A stretch of 64,000 bases of DNA. It comes from an uncultured Clostridia bacterium. Its GTDB lineage: Bacteria > Bacillota > Clostridia > Christensenellales > UBA1242. A model generated the notes under the pieces. That model did no database searches. It saw only the letters and a list, made by a program, of their open reading frames with translations, and was not told the origin of the DNA. Of this stretch, positions 42,480-52,900 are shown in pieces. The DNA lies in assembly GCA_934757845.1 (NCBI GenBank), contig CAKVLQ010000003.1, forward strand, positions 43,990 to 107,989, in the 5' to 3' direction. Both the position numbers and the translations under genes were made by a program. The stretch's first letter is position 1; every line of letters begins with the position of its first letter.

Positions 42480-42513
42480 AAAAAGATTGAGTGTGGTTGC
42501 TCAATCTTTTTTT
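42480..42513. terminator. bidirectional terminator
   Basis: AAAAAGATTGAG - tgtggtt - GCTCAATCTTTTT between convergent genes. Confidence 0.8.
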
Positions 42514-42751
42514 AATCATCTAAATCATTGTTTTTAAACAAATCATCATTAAAGAAGTCATATAATGTAATTTCTAATCCGTCGCAAATTGCTTTTAGTG
42601 TTACAATTCCCGGATTTTTGCTTTTTCCGTAAAATATACTTGTTATTGTGCTAGGCTCAACGCCAGCGATTGTTCCTAATTTATTTGGTGTTATATTTCG
42701 TTCATCACAAAGATTTAGTATTCTTTTAGTTATTGCTTCCGTAGTTTTCAT
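42512..42751 (-). CDS. XRE-family HTH regulator
   Basis: 79 residues, one Cro/C1-type helix-turn-helix (TPNKLGTIAGVEPSTITSIF) and a short acidic end. ATG at 42751 has GGAGAG seven bases upstream. It is divergent from the SLOG-domain gene; repeated GATATATCC sites in the spacer are probable operators. Confidence 0.85.
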   Translation of the reverse strand: MKTTEAITKRILNLCDERNITPNKLGTIAGVEPSTITSIFYGKSKNPGIVTLKAICDGLEITLYDFFNDDLFKNNDLDD

Positions 42752-42766
42752 AATCATACTCTCCAA

Positions 42767-42880
42767 CGATATATCCTTTATTTATTTTACCATTTAGTAT
42801 TCTCAAATCTCTGGGATATATCCTTGACTTTTATGTTTGAATATGTGATAATAAACGATATATCCTTGATTGATATATTG
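42767..42880. promoter_or_regulatory. repeated GATATATCC operators
   Basis: CGATATATCC at 42767-42776, the palindrome GGATATATCC at 42814-42823, CGATATATCC at 42856-42865, and a degenerate TGATATATTGG at 42871. They fill the divergent spacer between the XRE gene and the SLOG gene. Confidence 0.6.
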
Positions 42881-42889
42881 GAGAGTGAA

Positions 42890-43390
42890 ATGGAAAAAGG
42901 TCAGACAGCTTGTTTTACTGGGCATAGAAGTCAGAAACTGCCTTGGAAGTTCAATGAAGAAGATGAAAGATGTCTTAAAATGAAGCAAGCTCTAAAAGAA
43001 AAATTGATAAGTGCGATTGAAAGGGGATATGAAACATTTATTTCTGGAATGGCACTTGGTTTTGATATGATTAGTGTCGAAGCATTGCTTGAACTAAAAA
43101 AGAAATATAACAACATAAAAATAATTGGTGCATTACCTTGTAGAAATCAATACGCCAAATGGCCGGAAAGCCAAGTAAAAAGATATAAAAAATTGTTAGA
43201 ACAGTTAGATGATGTTCATTGTGAAAATGAAGAATATACTGGTCCACAATGTATGTTGGATAGAAACAAATTTATGGTTAACAACTCATCTCTGTTGATT
43301 GCTTTATTTAATGGTTTGCCGGGCGGAACAAAATCTACAATAGATTATGCTAAAAAATGTGGTTTAGAGGTTGAAATAATAAAACCTTAA
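42890..43390 (+). CDS. SLOG-domain protein (DUF1273/YpsA-like)
   Basis: 166 residues. FTGHRSQKLPW near the start, SGMALGFDMISVEALLELKK, and FNGLPGGTKSTIDYAKK near the end match the DUF1273 branch of the SLOG superfamily, which binds nucleotides or nucleotide-derived signals. Such proteins are common on mobile elements. Start ATG 42890 follows TTGGAGAG. Ligand unknown. Confidence 0.8.
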   Translation: MEKGQTACFTGHRSQKLPWKFNEEDERCLKMKQALKEKLISAIERGYETFISGMALGFDMISVEALLELKKKYNNIKIIGALPCRNQYAKWPESQVKRYKKLLEQLDDVHCENEEYTGPQCMLDRNKFMVNNSSLLIALFNGLPGGTKSTIDYAKKCGLEVEIIKP

Positions 43391-43405
43391 TAAACACCAA
43401 AAAAT

Positions 43406-43440
43406 TGGGTTTCGCTTTGTCGAAATCCTTTTTTTTTGGA
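43406..43440 (+). terminator. terminator after SLOG-domain gene
   Basis: GGTTTCG - CTTTGT - CGAAATCC followed by nine T. Confidence 0.8.
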
Positions 43441-43490
43441 TTGCTAGTATGCTATACTATCTTTGAAATTAAAATAGTGAGGTATAACAG

Positions 43491-44486
43491 ATGAGTTTAG
43501 CAAGCGACAAAAAAATAATAATTTTTCATATTTTAGACATCTTAACAAGATACACAGATGAACAGCACCCTATGAATTATCCAGCAATTATGGAGAAGTT
43601 GAGTTCAATATATGATGAAAGACCAGATATTAAAACAGTCGCTTCTAACATAGGAACACTTATGGACGCCGGTTATCAAATTGTAAAGTGTGGAAATTAT
43701 GGTGTTTTTCTTGCTGAAAGAGATTTTGAAGATGGCGAACTAATGTATTTAGTTGACGCCGTTAATTCATCTAACTCTATACCAGCAAAGCAGGTTAGGG
43801 AGTTAATTGAAAAACTAACAAAATCATGTAGCAAATATCAAAAGACAAAGTATAAGGCTACAAATAAGATAGATGTTGTTTCAAAATCAAAAAACAAAGA
43901 AATGTTTTACATTATTGAAGTCTTAAATGAAGCCATAGAAAAAGGCAAGAAAGTTTCATTTTGTTACAATGAATACAAAGTGTCAAAGGAACAAACACCA
44001 AGATTTAAAGGAAAAGAGTTCAAGATAAATCCATATTTTCTTGTTAATTCTCGTGGCAAATACTATTTGGTTTGCAATTATGACAAATATAATAACTTGT
44101 CAAATTATAAGATTGATTGTATTTCAAACATTAAATTGCTTGATGAACCAATTAAACCAATGAAAGAGCTTGATGATATGGAAGGATTTTCAAAGGATAA
44201 ATATATCAAAGAACATATCTATATGACCTTTGGAAATTCAGTATCTGCCACTTTGAAATTAGATGAAGCAAAGTATCTCGGAGATATAATTGACTGGTTT
44301 GGTGATAGTGTATCAGTATCTGAAAACAAAGATAATACACTATGCGTAAAGTTGAATGTAAATGAACAAGCATTGATTTACTGGGCTATGCAATATGGTA
44401 AACATATCGAGGTTATTAGTCCGAAGGAAACAAGAGAAAAAATAAAGAACACTTTAAGTGAAGTTTTGAAAAAGTATGAGGTGTAA
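43491..44486 (+). CDS. WYL-domain transcriptional regulator (BrxR-like position)
   Basis: 331 residues: N-terminal winged helix (residues ~1-75), WYL domain from ~140 (KKVSFCYNEYKV..., NPYFLVNSRGKYYLVCNYD), and a C-terminal WCX-like region. WYL regulators upstream of BREX and other defence islands (BrxR/CapW type) repress the system and respond to nucleic acid or nucleotide ligands. It lies ~640 bp before brxA with two small genes between. Its role in BREX control is inferred. Confidence 0.8.
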   Translation: MSLASDKKIIIFHILDILTRYTDEQHPMNYPAIMEKLSSIYDERPDIKTVASNIGTLMDAGYQIVKCGNYGVFLAERDFEDGELMYLVDAVNSSNSIPAKQVRELIEKLTKSCSKYQKTKYKATNKIDVVSKSKNKEMFYIIEVLNEAIEKGKKVSFCYNEYKVSKEQTPRFKGKEFKINPYFLVNSRGKYYLVCNYDKYNNLSNYKIDCISNIKLLDEPIKPMKELDDMEGFSKDKYIKEHIYMTFGNSVSATLKLDEAKYLGDIIDWFGDSVSVSENKDNTLCVKLNVNEQALIYWAMQYGKHIEVISPKETREKIKNTLSEVLKKYEV

Positions 44487-44488
44487 GT

Positions 44489-44722
44489 ATGGGATTGCTA
44501 GATGATGGAAAATTTGACCCATTAAACTATTTAGATTTAATGATGATGGAAGAATTGTTAGATGAAGATGATGTCGTAAAAACAACAACAAAAAAGAAAA
44601 AACAACAGGAAATTGATAACTTTGAGTTGGACGAAGAAGATGAAGATTTAGAAGAAGATGATGAATACGACGAAGATTTCGACTATGATGAATGGGAAGA
44701 AGATGAAGGAGATGATTATTAG
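44489..44722 (+). CDS. highly acidic small protein
   Basis: 77 residues, three-quarters of the last 40 being Asp/Glu. It starts three bases after the WYL gene stop and overlaps the next GTG start. Extreme acidity is reminiscent of DNA-mimic proteins, but low-complexity acidic tails are common; function unknown. Confidence 0.5.
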   Translation: MGLLDDGKFDPLNYLDLMMMEELLDEDDVVKTTTKKKKQQEIDNFELDEEDEDLEEDDEYDEDFDYDEWEEDEGDDY

Positions 44723-45012
44723 TGAGAAGAAGGAGGGGAAATGATATTGGTGGTGGATTGCTTTTAATTTTATTCATAGTTATACTGCCAATTATGTTGA
44801 TTATTTGGCTATGTGAAAAGATTGGTCAACAAGCCAAAAATGTGCAATATAATAGCAAACCTAGACTTAATAATAATCCTATAAATAACAACAAAACAAA
44901 GAAAAATTCCAATCATTTTAAGTGGGTTGATGGAAAGACAGATGAGCTTGATATTGATGAAATAGATGACATTGAAGAACTACTTGAAGATGATGATTTG
45001 TTTGATAATTAG
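44722..45012 (+). CDS. small membrane protein
   Basis: 96 residues from GTG. Basic start (RRRRG), one membrane segment (about 11-32, GLLLILFIVILPIMLIIWL), polar middle and an acidic end like that of the previous gene. Third gene of the WYL operon. Not recognised. Confidence 0.5.
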   Translation: MRRRRGNDIGGGLLLILFIVILPIMLIIWLCEKIGQQAKNVQYNSKPRLNNNPINNNKTKKNSNHFKWVDGKTDELDIDEIDDIEELLEDDDLFDN

Positions 45013-45018
45013 TCATAA

Positions 45019-45091
45019 TCCGGTATAAATCCGGTAAATTGTCGGCATTTGTCCGGTATTTATTGTAAATTCTTATAAAATATGTTATAAT
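45019..45091 (+). promoter_or_regulatory. BREX operon promoter with phased TCCGGTA repeats
   Basis: TTGTAA at 45063-45068, 17 bp, TATAAT at 45086-45091. Upstream, TCCGGTA occurs at 45019, 45030 and 45052, with a degenerate copy at 45041: all on an 11-bp period, one helical turn. Probably the binding array of the BREX regulator. Confidence 0.65.
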
Positions 45092-45124
45092 GCCTATAAT
45101 TAAAGAATTTATGAGGGTTGACAG

Positions 45125-45724
45125 ATGAAAGCAGAGTTAAAATATTCTTCACAAATTAAAGATATGGGATTGCTTGAAAAAGAAATGAAAATTGCGTGCC
45201 AAGAATACCAAAATACGAAGGATTTAGGTGTCATTATTCAGAAATCAATTAGTGATAACATCTTTATGGTTAATACTGAAAGACGTAGGAAAGAACTTGC
45301 TTATAAGATTATTGCAAGAATGGCTGTTTTAGACGATTATCTAATTGAACAACTTGCTAATAGTCCATACAACACAGCAGCTTTGCTTTCTTTGTATGCC
45401 TTAATGAAAACCGATAGAATGACATTTGAGTTTATGAATGAAGTTATTAAGGACAAGATTGAACTTATGAATTATAGGTTGACAGATATTGAATTAAATC
45501 AATTTATCCTTTGCAAAGCACAACAAAGTGAACTTGTTGCAAAGTGGAAGGACAGCAACAAAATTCAAGTTAAATCAGCATTAAGAAAGATAATCACTGA
45601 CGCTGGAATAATTAGGGATTTGGGTAGTGTTCTTATGATTATGCCACCAATCCTTGACAAACAAATATACAATCACATTGTCGAATTAGGTGATAAAAAA
45701 TATTTAGAAGCTATGGGAGTGTAA
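45125..45724 (+). CDS. brxA: BREX protein BrxA (DUF1819)
   Basis: 199 residues, all-helical, matching the BrxA family (SLYALMKTDRMTFEFMNEVI, then LIMPPILDK-type end). First gene of type I BREX operons; related to NusB-like RNA-binding folds. GAGGG upstream of ATG. The next gene begins one base after the stop. Confidence 0.88.
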   Translation: MKAELKYSSQIKDMGLLEKEMKIACQEYQNTKDLGVIIQKSISDNIFMVNTERRRKELAYKIIARMAVLDDYLIEQLANSPYNTAALLSLYALMKTDRMTFEFMNEVIKDKIELMNYRLTDIELNQFILCKAQQSELVAKWKDSNKIQVKSALRKIITDAGIIRDLGSVLMIMPPILDKQIYNHIVELGDKKYLEAMGV

Positions 45725-45725
45725 A

Positions 45726-46298
45726 ATGACAACAGCAGATAAGTTGAACTTAATAGAAGGTAGGATAAAGGAACCAGACTTTATTAAAATAAGAAGTTTG
45801 GGAAATGAAGTTCCTTTCTATATATTCGATTATAATCCACAAGATGAATTTCAAGTTAGAGAACACTTGAAGGCTCTTGAACAAAAAATAAACAATGAAA
45901 ACGGAAATATCAAAATAAAGATTATTGACTTGTTTGATGTTTTGGTTAATTGCTTAAAAGATAAGGGTTATCTTGATAGAGCAATAGACCTTGAAAAAAG
46001 ATACGGAAGCGAAAAGTTTATTGACACAATAAAAAATTCACTTGGATTAAAAACTGAAAACAATGTATTTGTTAAGAAAATTGTTGAACAGGTTGAACCA
46101 AATGAAGTATTGTTTATTACTGGTGTTGGGAAAATCTATCCAATTATGAGGTCGCACAAGTTGTTAAACAACTTATTCCCATACATAACACAAAATCCAT
46201 TAGTTTTATTCTTTCCGGGGTCATACTCAGGTTATGGATTGGATTTATTTGATGAGATTAAGGGCGATAACTATTACAGGGCGTTTAAATTATTATAA
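45726..46298 (+). CDS. brxB: BREX protein BrxB (DUF1788)
   Basis: 190 residues. Family features include FYIFDYNPQDEFQVREHL and LFITGVGKIYPIMRSHKLLN with LVLFFPGSYSGYGLDLF near the end. Small core BREX component of unknown biochemistry. Located between brxA and brxC as expected. Confidence 0.9.
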   Translation: MTTADKLNLIEGRIKEPDFIKIRSLGNEVPFYIFDYNPQDEFQVREHLKALEQKINNENGNIKIKIIDLFDVLVNCLKDKGYLDRAIDLEKRYGSEKFIDTIKNSLGLKTENNVFVKKIVEQVEPNEVLFITGVGKIYPIMRSHKLLNNLFPYITQNPLVLFFPGSYSGYGLDLFDEIKGDNYYRAFKLL

Positions 46299-46310
46299 GG
46301 AGCAAATGAA

Positions 46311-49300
46311 ATGATTATTAGAGATATATTTGAAAAACCTATTGATAGACCACTTGAAGGTGTTATTAAAGTTGGTAAAAACACGGAAGAAGCAGTTTTT
46401 GAAGAAGTAAATGAATACGTTGTTACAAAGGAATTAAGAGGCTATTTTTCAACATTCTTTGAGAAATATGCTGACGCTTTGAAAGCAAGAACCAATGATG
46501 TTGGTGTTTGGATTTCAGGTTTCTTTGGAAGTGGTAAATCTCACTTCTTGAAGATTTTGTCTTATATTTTGGAAAACAGAGAAATTAGAGGTAAAAGAGC
46601 ATATCAATATTTTGAAGATAAGATTGACGACCCAATGATTGTTGCCAATATGAAAGCTGCTTCTGACTATAACAGTGATGTTTTACTTTTCAACATTGAT
46701 AGTGTATCTGACGCTGACGCTAGAAGTAATAAAGAAGGCCTTGTTAAGGTATTCAATAAGATGTTCAACAAAATGCAAGGCTTCTCTGAAAGTATGCCTT
46801 GGCTTGCCGAACTTGAAAGACAAATGGTTAAAAATGGCACTTATGAAGAATTTAAAAAGGAATTCCAAAACATAAGTGGCGATACTTGGGAAAATAGGAG
46901 AGATGACTTCTATTTTGAAGAAGATAACATTGTTGAAGCTCTTGCAAAAACAAACAATATTTCAGTTGAGGCTGCTAGAAATACATATCAAAGAGCAGAA
47001 AACAACTTTACTTTAAGTATTGACCAATTTGCTATCAAAGTAAGAGAATACATTGAAAATAAGGGCAGAAATCATAATGTTATCTTTATGATTGATGAAA
47101 TGGGACAATACATTGGCAACGACTCTGGTTTAATGTTAAATCTTCAAACTATCGTTGAAAGACTTGGTGTTGAATGTGGTGGTCGTGCTTGGGTGTTTGT
47201 AACAAGCCAAGAAGCCATTGATACAGTTTCTAAAAATGTAAACAATAAAGACTTTTCTAAAATTCAAGGTAGATTTAGCATTAGAATTTCTCTTTCTTCT
47301 TCAAATGCTGATGAAGTTATCAAAAAGAGAATACTTGAAAAAACTGACCTTGCGAATGAAAGTTTGAAAGAACTTTATGGTAGAAAGAGTGCAGTTATCA
47401 AAAACCTTGTTTCATTTAGCGCTAACACACCAGATATTAAAGCATTTAAGGCAGATAAAGATTTCACTGAAATTTATCCTTTCTTGCCATATCAATTTAA
47501 CTTATTGCAATCTGCTTACAACAGCATAAGAAATCGTGGTGCGAGTGGTAAACACCTTTCAGAAGGTGAACGTTCATTACTTTCTGCATTTAAAGAAAGT
47601 GCCATGAGCAACGAAAACAAAGAGATTGGAGCAATCGTTCCATTTAGTGATTTCTATAACTCAATCGAAACATTCCTTGACCACGAAATTAGAAATGTAA
47701 TGACAAGGGCAGAGAATAATGAAAACCTTGTAATGCCACAAGATTTGAGCCTTTTAAAGACATTATTCTTAATCAAAGACCTTGATGATAAAATGCCAGC
47801 AAATGTAGAGAACTTAACTACATTATCTTTAACAGGCATTGATGATGATAAAATTGCACTAAGAAAACAAATCGAAGAAAGTATCAAGAGATTGTATTCT
47901 CAAAACTTAATTCAAAGAGATGGTGATAACTATATCTTCTTGACTAATGATGAACAAGATGTAAATCGTGAGATTTCTTCTATCAATTTGGACCCAAGCG
48001 AAATCATTAAGTTTATTGGTGATGAAATCTTCAATAGTGTTTGTGATATGAAATACAAATACAACAATAATGTTTCGCCATTTGCATTTAACCAAATTAT
48101 TGATGAAAATCCAAGAGGACAACAGGTTAGTGAACTTGGCCTTGCTATTTACACACCTTACTATGGAAACATTAGTGATGAAGATATTAAGTTAAAGACA
48201 CAAATGAACCATTGGGTTGTAATCAGAATGGCAGACAATTCTTTGCTTACTGATGAAATCGAAGGTTATTTGAAACTTGAAAAGTATATCAGAACAAGAA
48301 ATACAAGAACATCATCTTCAAATATTCAGAAGATTATGACTTTGAAGGCTGATGAATTGAGAAGAAAGCAAGAAAGAGCCCTTAATTTAATCCTTGAAGG
48401 AATTGAAAAGGCTGACATCTTTGCTAATACATCTAAACTTGAAATTAAACAAAAAACACCAAAAGAAAGAATAAATGAAGCATTTAGAATTTTGGTTGAA
48501 AGCACATACACAAAACTTAACTACATTACTAAATATTACGATAAATCAAGCGATTTGCTTGCACTTGTATCAAGCACAAGACAAATGAGCATTGATGGCA
48601 TTGTGCCAAACAATTTGGCTATTGCAGAGATGAAAAAATATGTTGAAATGCAATATGAAAGACGTATGCCTATTACTTTGCGTAGTTTGAATGATAGGTT
48701 CCAAAAAATACCTTATGGTTGGAATGAACTTGATATTGCAGGCGTTGTAATATCTCTTATGAAAACTGATGACATCAAACTTGAACTTGCTGGCCAACCA
48801 ATCGTAATTAGTGATAGTAAACTTGTAGATTACTTAACAAAGAGAGATTACAAAGAAAGAGTTGCAGTTAAATTAAAGATAAGAACAAGTGATGAAATCG
48901 TTGATAGCATTAAGAGAATATTCAAAAATGTCTTTGTTCAATCTGTTGGTTATACCAATGATGAAGAACTTAAACAGATGATTACAAGAACTTGTGAATA
49001 TGAAAAAGACCATTTGCAAGCTTTCTTGGGATTATATCCACAAAGTGGTTATTACAGAACTTATGATTATCAATTAACATACATCAACGATATTCCTTAT
49101 CATAACACATTCAAATATCCGGGCTATGACCTTGTAAATAAGAGTTATGAGTTATTTACTCAACTTGGCAAAATCAATGACGCTAGCACATTATTTAGCA
49201 AGTTTATTGATAGCGAAAACGAGTTGATGGAATACAAGAAGAACTTTGATGTTATCAAGAACTTCTTTGAAAACCAAAGAGCAATTTTTGAAAGAGGTTG

Positions 49301-49904
49301 CAATAGAATTGACATCTATGAACAAAACAAATCATTTATCCTTAATGATAATGCAAAGGGTATTGTTGATGAACTTCAAAGCATTGTAACACTTGAAAGT
49401 CCATATTCTGAAATACACCGTATTCCAGACCTTTGCCAAAGATTTGATAACATCTTAATCCATGTATTGGAAAAGGAATCTGAACCAATTTGCAAGGAAA
49501 TTGACGAAATGCAAAAAGATGTAATTGACGCCTATAATAGATACGAAATTACAATTCAAGCATTAGATGTTCAATTCAAAATGCTTAAAGACAAAGCAAC
49601 ACAATCACAAATTGTTTCAACTATCAGAAATGTTAGGGAAGAAGCAATTAGACTTCGTGATGATTTGATTAACAGAGCAACTGAAATTTACAAAGAAAGA
49701 ATTAAAGAAGAACAAAAGAAAAACCCAAATGTTAAGATTGAAGTTAAGAAAATTAAGAAAAACATTTCATTGTCAGTAACTGAAATTCTTGGCAAATCAA
49801 ATATTAAGTTAAGTTCTGAAAGCGATATTGACAACTTTGTAAATGACCTTAAATCAAAACTTAAAGAAAGACTTAATGATGATATTGTTATCAATATTAA
49901 GTAG
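46311..49904 (+). CDS. brxC: BREX protein BrxC, large P-loop ATPase
   Basis: 1197 residues, the normal size for BrxC/PglY-type ATPases. Walker A GFFGSGKS at residues 70-77 within VGVWISGFFGSGKSHFLKIL; Walker B-like VIFMIDEMGQYIG around residue 260. Long helical C-terminal region. Essential for BREX defence and methylation in characterised systems. AAGGAG upstream. Confidence 0.93.
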   Translation: MIIRDIFEKPIDRPLEGVIKVGKNTEEAVFEEVNEYVVTKELRGYFSTFFEKYADALKARTNDVGVWISGFFGSGKSHFLKILSYILENREIRGKRAYQYFEDKIDDPMIVANMKAASDYNSDVLLFNIDSVSDADARSNKEGLVKVFNKMFNKMQGFSESMPWLAELERQMVKNGTYEEFKKEFQNISGDTWENRRDDFYFEEDNIVEALAKTNNISVEAARNTYQRAENNFTLSIDQFAIKVREYIENKGRNHNVIFMIDEMGQYIGNDSGLMLNLQTIVERLGVECGGRAWVFVTSQEAIDTVSKNVNNKDFSKIQGRFSIRISLSSSNADEVIKKRILEKTDLANESLKELYGRKSAVIKNLVSFSANTPDIKAFKADKDFTEIYPFLPYQFNLLQSAYNSIRNRGASGKHLSEGERSLLSAFKESAMSNENKEIGAIVPFSDFYNSIETFLDHEIRNVMTRAENNENLVMPQDLSLLKTLFLIKDLDDKMPANVENLTTLSLTGIDDDKIALRKQIEESIKRLYSQNLIQRDGDNYIFLTNDEQDVNREISSINLDPSEIIKFIGDEIFNSVCDMKYKYNNNVSPFAFNQIIDENPRGQQVSELGLAIYTPYYGNISDEDIKLKTQMNHWVVIRMADNSLLTDEIEGYLKLEKYIRTRNTRTSSSNIQKIMTLKADELRRKQERALNLILEGIEKADIFANTSKLEIKQKTPKERINEAFRILVESTYTKLNYITKYYDKSSDLLALVSSTRQMSIDGIVPNNLAIAEMKKYVEMQYERRMPITLRSLNDRFQKIPYGWNELDIAGVVISLMKTDDIKLELAGQPIVISDSKLVDYLTKRDYKERVAVKLKIRTSDEIVDSIKRIFKNVFVQSVGYTNDEELKQMITRTCEYEKDHLQAFLGLYPQSGYYRTYDYQLTYINDIPYHNTFKYPGYDLVNKSYELFTQLGKINDASTLFSKFIDSENELMEYKKNFDVIKNFFENQRAIFERGCNRIDIYEQNKSFILNDNAKGIVDELQSIVTLESPYSEIHRIPDLCQRFDNILIHVLEKESEPICKEIDEMQKDVIDAYNRYEITIQALDVQFKMLKDKATQSQIVSTIRNVREEAIRLRDDLINRATEIYKERIKEEQKKNPNVKIEVKKIKKNISLSVTEILGKSNIKLSSESDIDNFVNDLKSKLKERLNDDIVINIK

Positions 49905-49945
49905 CAAATAAAAAACAAAGAAAAAATATAAATGTGAGGGCACTG

Positions 49946-52900
49946 ATGAATAAATCTGCATTAAGAAATTTCGCTGTTTGGGCGAGAAGGGATTTAATTA
50001 AAAGAATATCCGACCGAGCAAACTTGCTTGGTGTTTATGAAGATAAACCTACAAAGGAAATACAAGCAACAACTGAAAAGGGTTTTGTTGTTAATGGTGT
50101 TACTTTTAATTATAAAAAAGATATTAGAGACGCTTTTGTAAAAAGAGTGCAAGAACTTGGCTATCAAGACGCTATTGAAGAAATAGCTTATACTTGGTTT
50201 AACCGTATTGTTGCGCTTCGTTTTATGGAAGTTAATGGTTATCTTACAAATGGTAAAAATGGTGAGAAAATTTATGTGATTGGCTCTACTGTTGATGGTA
50301 AAAATGAACCAGATGCCCTTACTAATGCAGATAAACTTTCATTTGTAGATAAATTCACAGTTTATGACTATCAAGACGCTAACGACAATAATGGCCTTTA
50401 TAGATACATTCTTACAAAGCAATGTAATGATTTGAATAAAGCAATGCCATTGATGTTTGAAGAAATTGAAGATTATGCTGAACTCCTATTACCAGACCAC
50501 TTGCTTGATAAAGGTGCAATCATTGACCACTTAGTTAATGATATTTCTGCAAAAGATTTCAATATAACAGTTAAAGATGATGATGGTGAAAATTCCAGTC
50601 AAGTTGAAATAGTAGGGTGGTTATACCAATTCTATATTTCAGAAAAGAAAGATGAGGTTTTTGCTAGCAAAGACCAAATAAATAAAGGAACATTGCCAGC
50701 GGTTACTCAATTATTTACACCAGATTGGGTAGTAAAATATATGACAGATAACTCACTAGGCAAGATGTGGGTTGATGGGCATAAAAATTCAAAATTAAAA
50801 CAAAGTCTTAAATATTTTGTTAAAGAAGCAGAGCAATCTGATGATGTAAAAGAAAAACTTGCTGAAATTAACAAACAATATGCAGAAAAAAGAGTAACTG
50901 ATATAACTTTTATTGACCCTTGTTGTGGTAGTGGTCATATTCTTGTTTACGCATTTGATTTATTCTATAAGATGTATTTGGAAAGTGGCTATGTTTCAAA
51001 TGAAATTCCAAGTATGATACTTAAAAATAATATCTTTGGTATAGATATTGATAAACGTGCTGTTCAACTAACTTCTTTTGCATTGACTATGAAAGCATTG
51101 TCTTATGATAAAGATTTCTTGACAAAACAAATTTATCCTAATGTTATTGATATTAAGGAAAGTAATTCGCTTAATGTAAATGACATTAAAGAATTTTTCG
51201 ATGTTGCAAGGCTTTCAAATAATGATGAAGAAGTTATTGAAGAAATTGTTGAAAAATTCAGGGACGCTGAGCTTTATGGTTCCTTAATTAAGGATTTTAG
51301 ATACACACCAGAGAGATATGATGTAGTTTTGAAATATATTCAAAACAATGTTGACCCAGACGCCATATTTAATCTTGTTGATAGAGTTGCTATAATTAAC
51401 ACAAAGCCTTTGATTTGTGATTTACTACGTCAGGCATTTATTTTGGGTTCAATGTATGACATTGTGGCAACTAACCCACCATATATGCCTACAACAAATA
51501 ATGAAAAATTGAGTGAATTTGCAAAATTATACTATCCAGATAGTAAAACTGACCTTTTTGCCATGTTTATGGAAAATAATCTGGTAAAGAAGAATGGCCT
51601 GTTAGCAATGATAAATATGAATGCTTGGATGTTTTTAAGTAGTTATGCAGAATTGAGAAGTAAAATAATAAATTCAATGGATATTTTATCCATGCTACAC
51701 TTGGGGCCAAGAGCATTTGAAGAAATAGGTGGAGAAGTTGTTCAAACAACAACTTTTGTGATGAGAAGTCAAAGCGGCGTAAAAGGAAATTTTTATCGTT
51801 TAGTTAATTATAAAAATCCACTTGAAAAGGAAAAACAATTTTTGAATAACAAAAATTCTTTTTATATCAAATCGACAAAAGAATTTGAAGTTATACCGGG
51901 AAAACCTATTGTTTACTGGATTTCAGATAATTTTATAAATTTGTTTAATAATGAATGTGTTGGGAAAAAATGCAAAACATTGAGAGGTTATGCAACAGCC
52001 AGCGGTGATGGATATGTCAGAGATTGGGTTGAAGTTGATTTTAAAAATATAAATTTTAATGCAAGTTCAAACGAAGAAGCTTATTTATCAAATTTAAAAT
52101 GGTTTTTGTATAATAAAGGTGGTCAATATCGTAAATGGTATGGCAACAATTATAAAGTAGTTGACTACTATAAAAATGGAGAACAATACAAAGAAATAAA
52201 GGGCTTTTGTTTTAGTAATCAAAGGGATTATTTTAAAGAAGGGATTACTTGGTCTAAAATATCAAGTGGGCATTCGAGTTTTAGATACAATGAAAAAGGT
52301 TATATTTTTGGTGATGCCGGTCCTGCTTTACAGACCACAACTAATTTAAAATATTATATGGCTTTGTTAAACTCCAATCTTGCAAACACTATACAATCTT
52401 TTATAAATCCTACACTAAATACAACAAATGAAACTGTAAATGCAATTCCAGTTTTGTTTAATGAAAGATTTATTGATATAATTAAGAAGATAGTTAATCA
52501 AAATATTGTAAATTCAAAACTTGATTGGGACCAATATGAAACAAGTTGGGATTTCATCAAAAATCCACTCTTGCCAAGTTATTTTGGTATAAATGCAAAC
52601 TGGAATTTAGGTTCACAGTATGTGTCATATAAAAGTGTAATAAACCAACGTTTTGATGTCTTAAAACAAAACGAAGAAGAACTTAATAAAATATTTATTG
52701 AAATTTATGGCCTTAATGATGAACTATTGCCAGATGTCGCTGACAAAGATATAACAGTTGCAAGAATTTACGACACAAAAAATAAAATTCCAGATGAAAT
52801 GAAAAATAATATTTATGTTAAAACAAAGCAAGATGTTGTAAAAGATTTGATTTCTTATATTGTTGGTTGTGCATTTGGGCGATATAGTCCATACAAAGAA

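Noticed and set aside
44454..44777. Minus-strand His/Leu-rich frame over the acidic gene
   Set aside because: It is the complement of GAA/GAT-rich codons of the acidic protein; no RBS or sensible composition.
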